From contig JABDCC010000004.1 of NCBI GenBank assembly GCA_013288335.1, forward strand, positions 1-64,000: a DNA stretch of 64,000 bases. Direction: 5' to 3'. The first letter of the stretch is position 1; each line of letters starts with the position of its first letter. The notes beneath the pieces are model-generated. The model was given only the letters and a program-made list of their open reading frames with translations. It ran no database searches and was not told the origin of the DNA. Below are positions 59,281-64,000 of the stretch, piece by piece. The translations under genes were made by a program, and so were the position numbers. This stretch comes from Alphaproteobacteria bacterium. GTDB lineage: Bacteria > Pseudomonadota > Alphaproteobacteria > Rickettsiales > JABCZZ01.

Positions 59281-59342
59281 AATTTTTGCCACTTGATTAA
59301 TCAAATAATATAGGACGTTTCCTTTGAAAGTGTAATAATTTG

Positions 59343-60164
59343 TTAACACTTACATGCTATTATTGGGGGTAATAAAGCGACTTTACCATAACAATAAAAG
59401 CAATATTCGCATGAGTACAGATGACAAAACGATTGAGGAATTAAAGAACGGTGTAATTCCGGATCATGTGAGCGAGGGCTTACCTTATAGTGCAACCCGA
59501 AAGGTTCATTTTGCATGACCACTACAATGGGACGTTCATTGTGCAGATAACTACTGGTGCTGGCTATATCAAACAATATCTTGCGTATATGAGTATTATC
59601 GTGATCCGGATGCACGAAAAAATGAATAACACAGAGCAAATCTTTATTACCACTGGTGGCATTGATAAGAGGTGTATGCCATAAGGTGCTGTGCGGGATA
59701 CTTACATCATTAGCATCTGCTGTACGAAGTTTTACGGTACGCAAACCCACTTCTATTACTTCCCCGTAAGTATCATCAATCTGTATCCAGTCTCCTACAC
59801 GGTAAGCCCGTTCAACAAGCAATATAAATCCTGCAAAAATGCAATTGATGTAATCCTTAAGCACAAAACCAATTGCAAGCGCTGTTGCCCCTAGCAGGAT
59901 CAGTACATTCTCCCGTGTCGGTATAATAACAAAGGGAACAATGAGTATTGCAGCCCCAAGAATTATTATAAGACGCAGTATGGGAATCCATGGAAGTATA
60001 TAAAAACGGTCATGAGGATAGAACTTTGCCGTAATACTGGGAATCAAGTGCCGGATCGATTCATAAATTCCTACTGCAGCCAATATAATCAATAAAATGT
60101 GAACATGTTCATTCCCATTCCATTCGCGCAGCATGTCCATCCAGTTGTCCGACATATTGACCAT
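59343..60164 (-). CDS. MscS-family mechanosensitive channel
   Basis: The 273-aa protein has three N-terminal helices (about 20-40, 60-80, 85-115) and an MscS beta-domain with RVGDWIQIDDTYGEVIEVGL and VSIPHSTLWHTPLINAT. The C-terminal domain is short and ends in an odd Cys-rich tail (SFCHLYSCEYCFYCYGK) with seven Cys in about 30 residues. It lies between island-end repeats B1 and C. AGAGGTAAGGG precedes the start. Confidence 0.78.
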   Translation of the reverse strand: MVNMSDNWMDMLREWNGNEHVHILLIILAAVGIYESIRHLIPSITAKFYPHDRFYILPWIPILRLIIILGAAILIVPFVIIPTRENVLILLGATALAIGFVLKDYINCIFAGFILLVERAYRVGDWIQIDDTYGEVIEVGLRTVKLRTADANDVSIPHSTLWHTPLINATSGNKDLLCVIHFFVHPDHDNTHIRKILFDIASTSSYLHNERPIVVVMQNEPFGLHYKVSPRSHDPELHRSLIPQSFCHLYSCEYCFYCYGKVALLPPIIACKC

Positions 60165-60393
60165 CCCTTACCTCTTATAATGTTATAGCGATAATGTGTA
60201 ATTCTTAGAATAGCGTAGTAAAAAGGCAGTAGCCTAGGTACTGTCCAATTCTTATAATATCTTTATTTTCGTCATACATAAGGACAAGTATAGATTGTAA
60301 TCAAAACGCTCGCGTGGTGTAGTGTATACTGCGCTAAAGAGATATGATAGTTAGGATATGATTTATTAGTATCACCACATCTCAACACCTCAC

Positions 60394-60488
60394 GGGTATA
60401 AGTATGGGTACTTGAGAAAAACCAGCGATTGAATCCACTTTATAATCAGTTGCTTACCTTAATGACTGACGAGTCCCCCCGCCTCCAA
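60394..60488 (+). repeat. Island-end repeat copy C with tRNA-like 3' end
   Basis: GGGTAT at 60394 and GGGTAC at 60406 are 12 bp apart; AATCAGTTGCTTA begins at 60444, 38 bp on. It ends in GAGTCCCCCCGCCTCCAAT, near-identical to the tRNA-Cys 3' part (CTCCCCCCGGCCTCCAT). It lies in the 378-bp gap between the MscS and autotransporter genes; the rest of the gap (60165-60384) shows nothing I can name. Confidence 0.68.
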
Positions 60489-60542
60489 TAATTTATATCT
60501 CTTGGCTGCCTCTAACCTCATGATATTCGGTATTATGATCAT

Positions 60543-63500
60543 TTAGAACGCTATTTTGATTCCGAGCTTAGCGTCATTTATAGTTTCATTGCTGCTGCGG
60601 GAATATTGGTAATCCACATAAGCACTGGTACTGTTAGTGAGTGCAAAATTAAATCCTATTCCTGCGGTAGCAAAGGTCTGATCGGCAGTATCAAGACTCA
60701 AATCAAAATTGTCACCGGTTGCGAAATCACCACTGAAGTTTCTCTTAGTAGTGGACAATTCACGATAAACTCCAAGGTTGAAGCTTGGACTAAATTTAAT
60801 ATCATAGCCGGGTATGTCGAGTCCTGGCCCATTATAAAAAGAGAATCCGGCAGAAGGCACAAGCGTGCCATAATCAAAACTATTTATACTGACTTGTGAT
60901 GCTCCGCCGTCTGTTTCGCTAAATCCGCTGGTGAATACATGTATATACTCCATGCCCACTTTTGGCATTACATACCAACCGTCGCTCGTAATTTGTTTAC
61001 GCGCGCCAAGTTGCAAGGTAGTGCCCGCTTCATAAGAATTAGAATTGGAATTAGCAACAGACACGGTACCGCTATTACTGACAATACGGTTATTGGCAGA
61101 GCGATCATAGCCAGTTATCACACCCAAAGTTGCGAATCCGCTCCAATCGCTGACAGGCTGAACATAAGTTCCATACACTGTTCCAAAAGCACCGTTGCCA
61201 AAGTCTTTTCCCGCGCCACCTTTAAGGTAAGTGCTGTTTTCTATATCCGCCAGAGCAAAACCTAATTTTACATTTTCCGATTTCGCAAATTCTCCACCAC
61301 CCGCCGTGCCATATATGTTGTCATTAAAGCCGTTATACAATCCGTTATCATTCCGATTATACTGACGGTAAATACCTTTTGCCCACCAATGATCTTCCGT
61401 ATCAAATGCATATTCGGAAGAAGTATCAAACATGGTGTTGGTAAATAAGAGTCCGTTTTCAAGTGCGGAAAGACTTGATGCGCTGAAATAGGAGGGACTG
61501 AGCAACGTTAAGGAAAGGCTACCCGCAGAAACTAATCCAGCGTTAGAATTATAGGTTAGATTTGCTGCAAGGCCGTTTAAATCAATATGATCAAATGTAC
61601 CTGTGAGTGTTCCGCCTGCCATGAGATAGGTAATGTTGCTTCCGGTGAAACCAGCAAGCGGAATGATGTCCAGCGTTGCATTGGGATCAATAGTAATATT
61701 ACCAGTAGCATTAAGCCTGTCAGCTGTAGTTCCTGCAACCTGTACCTGGAAAGTTGACCCACTACCGAATGTTGCATTGCCGACTACATTGACGGTTCCG
61801 ATGGAATTACCAGGCGCAAGCATCCCGCCATTGCCAATAATAAGATTTCCATTAAGCGTGTTGTTGCCACCAAACTCTCCACCACTTCCCACTGTAACAC
61901 TGGCAGCGTCAAAAACACCATTAACGTGAAGGCTGCCACCACTTAACGTAATTGCATCACCTGTAGAATCAATCGTACCATTGATAAGCGATCTACCAGT
62001 CAACCCAAATGTCGAAAACCCGTTCAGAGCATTACTACCTGATAAGGTGGTAGTCGTATCGTTCAGATTAAGCGTATTGCTTCCCGAACCAGGGTTAACA
62101 TTACCGTTAATGGCCACGGTTCCTGCAAGATTTAAAGTATTTCCAAGATTGCTCAAGCTGATTGCCGTACCACCTGTACCGGTTACGGAAACTGCTGAAG
62201 AACTTCCATCGAGTGTTACAGAGGACCGCGTGCCAGCGTCTGTACTAATACCGATATTGCCAGTTACAATACCACCATTGGTTACATTGATTGCTGTACT
62301 GGAACCGGTGTCGTTTATGGCATAAATAGCGTTTCCGCTTGCTCCGGTTACTTGCCCGCTTGTGGTTATTGTAAGTGAGCCAGTGCTTCGGTTTATAGCA
62401 TAAATACCATCAATAGCTCCAGTAATATTGCTACTGGTTCCTGCCGTAATATTTAAGTTGGCTCCATTAGAAGAGTTGCTGCCATAGACACCATAACCAG
62501 AAGTGCCGGTAATTGTACCATTAGCTGCGATTGTAAGTGTTCCAGTGCCATAATTTTTGGCAAATACGCCAACAGTATCTCCAGTAATATTACTGCTATT
62601 TCCTGTTGTGATATTTAGGTTAGTACCGTTAGAAGAATTTTTAGCATATACGCCACTTGCAGTCGTGCCTATAATATTCCCATCTGCGTTTATCGTAAGG
62701 TAACCCGTACCATTATTTTTGGCATAAACACCATTCGTGGTACCGGTAATATTACTGCTGGCTCCTGTTATAATACTGAGGTTGGTGCCATTGGAAGAAT
62801 TGTTGGCATGGATACCATCGTAATTCGTACCGGTTACGGCACCATAGGCATCAACGTTCAAAGCACCAGTACTGAGATTGTGAGCATCTATACCGTATGT
62901 ACCAGTAACATTGCTCGCAGCTCCAGTTATGATGGCTACGTTACCGCTGCTTGCAGCAGAATTGTAGGCTGCGATACCTGAACTTACACTGCTTGTTACT
63001 GTGCCATAAGCTGCGATAGTAACTGGGCCCGTGCCATAATTGAAAGCAGCAATACCTGCTTGATGACCGGTAATGGTGCTGCTTGATCCGGTTGTAATAT
63101 TTAAACTAGTTCCGTGGGAAGAATTATTGGCATATATGCCATAATCGTTTGTTCCGGTTACGGCACCATATGCAAATATAGCAAGCGCGCCCGTGCCATT
63201 ATTTCTTGCATATATACCAGTGGTACTGCCAGTAATATCGCTCAAGCTGCCAGAGGTAATGCGAATACCGGTGCTTGCACTGGTATTTTTTGCATAGATA
63301 CCCGATCCACTATTGCCGGTTACTGCGCCCCGAGCGTATATATTCGTGTAACCGGTACCTTTGTTTTTAGCAAAGATACCATCGGTGCCGCCACTGATTG
63401 TAGTTGAGCTTGCGCTTCCTACATACAGACTTGTACCAGCACTGCTGTTATAGGCATAAATACCGTGACTGGAGGTGCCGGTTACAGAGCCACTTGCATA

Positions 63501-64000
63501 TATATTTAAGATCCCAGAGCCATAATTTTTTGCCTGTATGCCATAAGTTCCACCGGTAATATTGCTCGATGGTCCTGTCGTAATATGTAGGTTTGTTCCA
63601 TTAGAAGAATTTCTGGCATAAATACCCTCTTGAGAGGTGCCGGTAACGTCACCCAACGTATCTATGTTGAGGTAACTATTTCCGCCATTTATTGCTTTAA
63701 TCCCAGAGGTGCTGCCGGTGATGTGACTTGCACTGCTGGTATAAATATTTACGTAAGTTCCACTAGTATTGTTATTGGCATTGATACCGACGCCATGTGA
63801 AGCGGTGACTGTGCCATAGGAATATATATTAATTCCCTCCGAGCCATTATTAAGCGCTTTAATACCATCAGCATAACCGTTTATGGTGCTTGCACTGCCC
63901 GTGATAATATTAATGCCGGTACCAGTAGTGGAATTTTTTGCATATATGCCATAATTATTTGTGCCGGTTACACTGCCACGGGCATTGATCTGAATTCCGG
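60543..64000 (-). CDS. Repeat-rich autotransporter adhesin (N-terminus outside window)
   Basis: The track starts at an internal TTG (63656), but the frame stays open to the window edge with the same repeats, so at least 1152 residues are present and the signal peptide is missing. The passenger is tandem units of about 54 residues of the form VTGTSxxGIYAKNSSNGTNL...ITG...GIYAKNxGTG, predicted to stack into a right-handed beta-helix. A non-repeat stretch (GGSLHVNGVFDAASVTVGSG; LAPGNSIGTVNVVGNATFGS) follows, then a C-terminal autotransporter barrel of about 270 residues ending in KLGIKIAF. Surface adhesion is likely. Confidence 0.87.
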   Translation of the reverse strand, partial: GIQINARGSVTGTNNYGIYAKNSTTGTGINIITGSASTINGYADGIKALNNGSEGINIYSYGTVTASHGVGINANNNTSGTYVNIYTSSASHITGSTSGIKAINGGNSYLNIDTLGDVTGTSQEGIYARNSSNGTNLHITTGPSSNITGGTYGIQAKNYGSGILNIYASGSVTGTSSHGIYAYNSSAGTSLYVGSASSTTISGGTDGIFAKNKGTGYTNIYARGAVTGNSGSGIYAKNTSASTGIRITSGSLSDITGSTTGIYARNNGTGALAIFAYGAVTGTNDYGIYANNSSHGTSLNITTGSSSTITGHQAGIAAFNYGTGPVTIAAYGTVTSSVSSGIAAYNSAASSGNVAIITGAASNVTGTYGIDAHNLSTGALNVDAYGAVTGTNYDGIHANNSSNGTNLSIITGASSNITGTTNGVYAKNNGTGYLTINADGNIIGTTASGVYAKNSSNGTNLNITTGNSSNITGDTVGVFAKNYGTGTLTIAANGTITGTSGYGVYGSNSSNGANLNITAGTSSNITGAIDGIYAINRSTGSLTITTSGQVTGASGNAIYAINDTGSSTAINVTNGGIVTGNIGISTDAGTRSSVTLDGSSSAVSVTGTGGTAISLSNLGNTLNLAGTVAINGNVNPGSGSNTLNLNDTTTTLSGSNALNGFSTFGLTGRSLINGTIDSTGDAITLSGGSLHVNGVFDAASVTVGSGGEFGGNNTLNGNLIIGNGGMLAPGNSIGTVNVVGNATFGSGSTFQVQVAGTTADRLNATGNITIDPNATLDIIPLAGFTGSNITYLMAGGTLTGTFDHIDLNGLAANLTYNSNAGLVSAGSLSLTLLSPSYFSASSLSALENGLLFTNTMFDTSSEYAFDTEDHWWAKGIYRQYNRNDNGLYNGFNDNIYGTAGGGEFAKSENVKLGFALADIENSTYLKGGAGKDFGNGAFGTVYGTYVQPVSDWSGFATLGVITGYDRSANNRIVSNSGTVSVANSNSNSYEAGTTLQLGARKQITSDGWYVMPKVGMEYIHVFTSGFSETDGGASQVSINSFDYGTLVPSAGFSFYNGPGLDIPGYDIKFSPSFNLGVYRELSTTKRNFSGDFATGDNFDLSLDTADQTFATAGIGFNFALTNSTSAYVDYQYSRSSNETINDAKLGIKIAF

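Noticed and set aside
63114-63407. Plus-strand ORFs inside the autotransporter (97, 114, 98 aa)
   Set aside because: Repetitive reverse complements of the repeat coding sequence without ribosome-binding sites.
60543-63656. Short repeats considered as a CRISPR-like array
   Set aside because: Repeats are 162 bp, coding, degenerate and in frame; no spacer structure or cas genes.

Overview
The window reads as chromosomal DNA of an alphaproteobacterium with moderately low GC. The evidence is a stand-alone F0 operon (atpI-atpB-atpE-b'-b) with the split b/b' stator, a 41-residue bL36, a KdpE-like regulator, and several small membrane families common in alphaproteobacteria (DUF1328, DUF883-like, DUF3309). 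Genus cannot be fixed from sequence alone. The ORF track accepts GTG/TTG starts, so several starts were moved on ribosome-binding-site and overlap evidence.

Layout. 1-7.3 kb: a truncated haem-c-tagged outer-membrane barrel protein, a Crp/Fnr regulator, a K+-channel-like protein, and a glycosylation group (SPINDLY-type TPR/GT41 transferase plus two small GT-A-like proteins). 7.3-18.7 kb: a dense set of small stress or envelope genes (hemerythrin, two DUF1328, two DUF883-like, DUF3309, Ohr, ferritin-like, lipoproteins) interleaved with a KdpE-like regulator, a soluble histidine kinase and a hybrid kinase. Many of these ORFs are under 100 aa and two were too short for the track. 18.7-25.3 kb: a tightly overlapped six-gene polysaccharide operon (GT2 synthase, bactofilin-like, six-hairpin hydrolase-like, UDP-GlcNAc 2-epimerase, YaiO barrel, membrane protein). 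25.4-28.5 kb: zur-(34-aa ORF)-znuC-znuB-znuA with a Zur-box candidate. 28.5-41 kb: housekeeping genes (thiL, nth, PmtA-like, rpmJ, F0 ATP synthase, DsbA-like, DciA-like, rnhB, SLT, RNA methyltransferase) plus an unrecognised pair, one with a Tat signal. 40.8-49.7 kb: rplL-rpoB-rpoC without an adjacent rplJ. 49.8-53 kb: SDR, CPA2 antiporter, Pcm.

53.1-60.5 kb is the most unusual part. A tRNA-Cys gene is followed by a 21-codon integrase remnant and by five related copies of an island-end sequence. The four best copies share GGGTAC-type hexamers (or decayed forms) spaced exactly 12 bp, then AATCA(A/G)TTGCTTA-like DNA 37-38 bp downstream; the copies end in C-rich tracts, one resembling the tRNA 3' end. 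They partition the region into modules: an unrecognised two-gene operon (640 and about 1117 aa) and an MscS-type channel. I read this as serial integration of related elements at one tRNA gene, the ends surviving after the integrase was lost. From 60.5 kb to the window edge runs a long autotransporter built of about 54-residue repeats, with its N-terminus outside the window.
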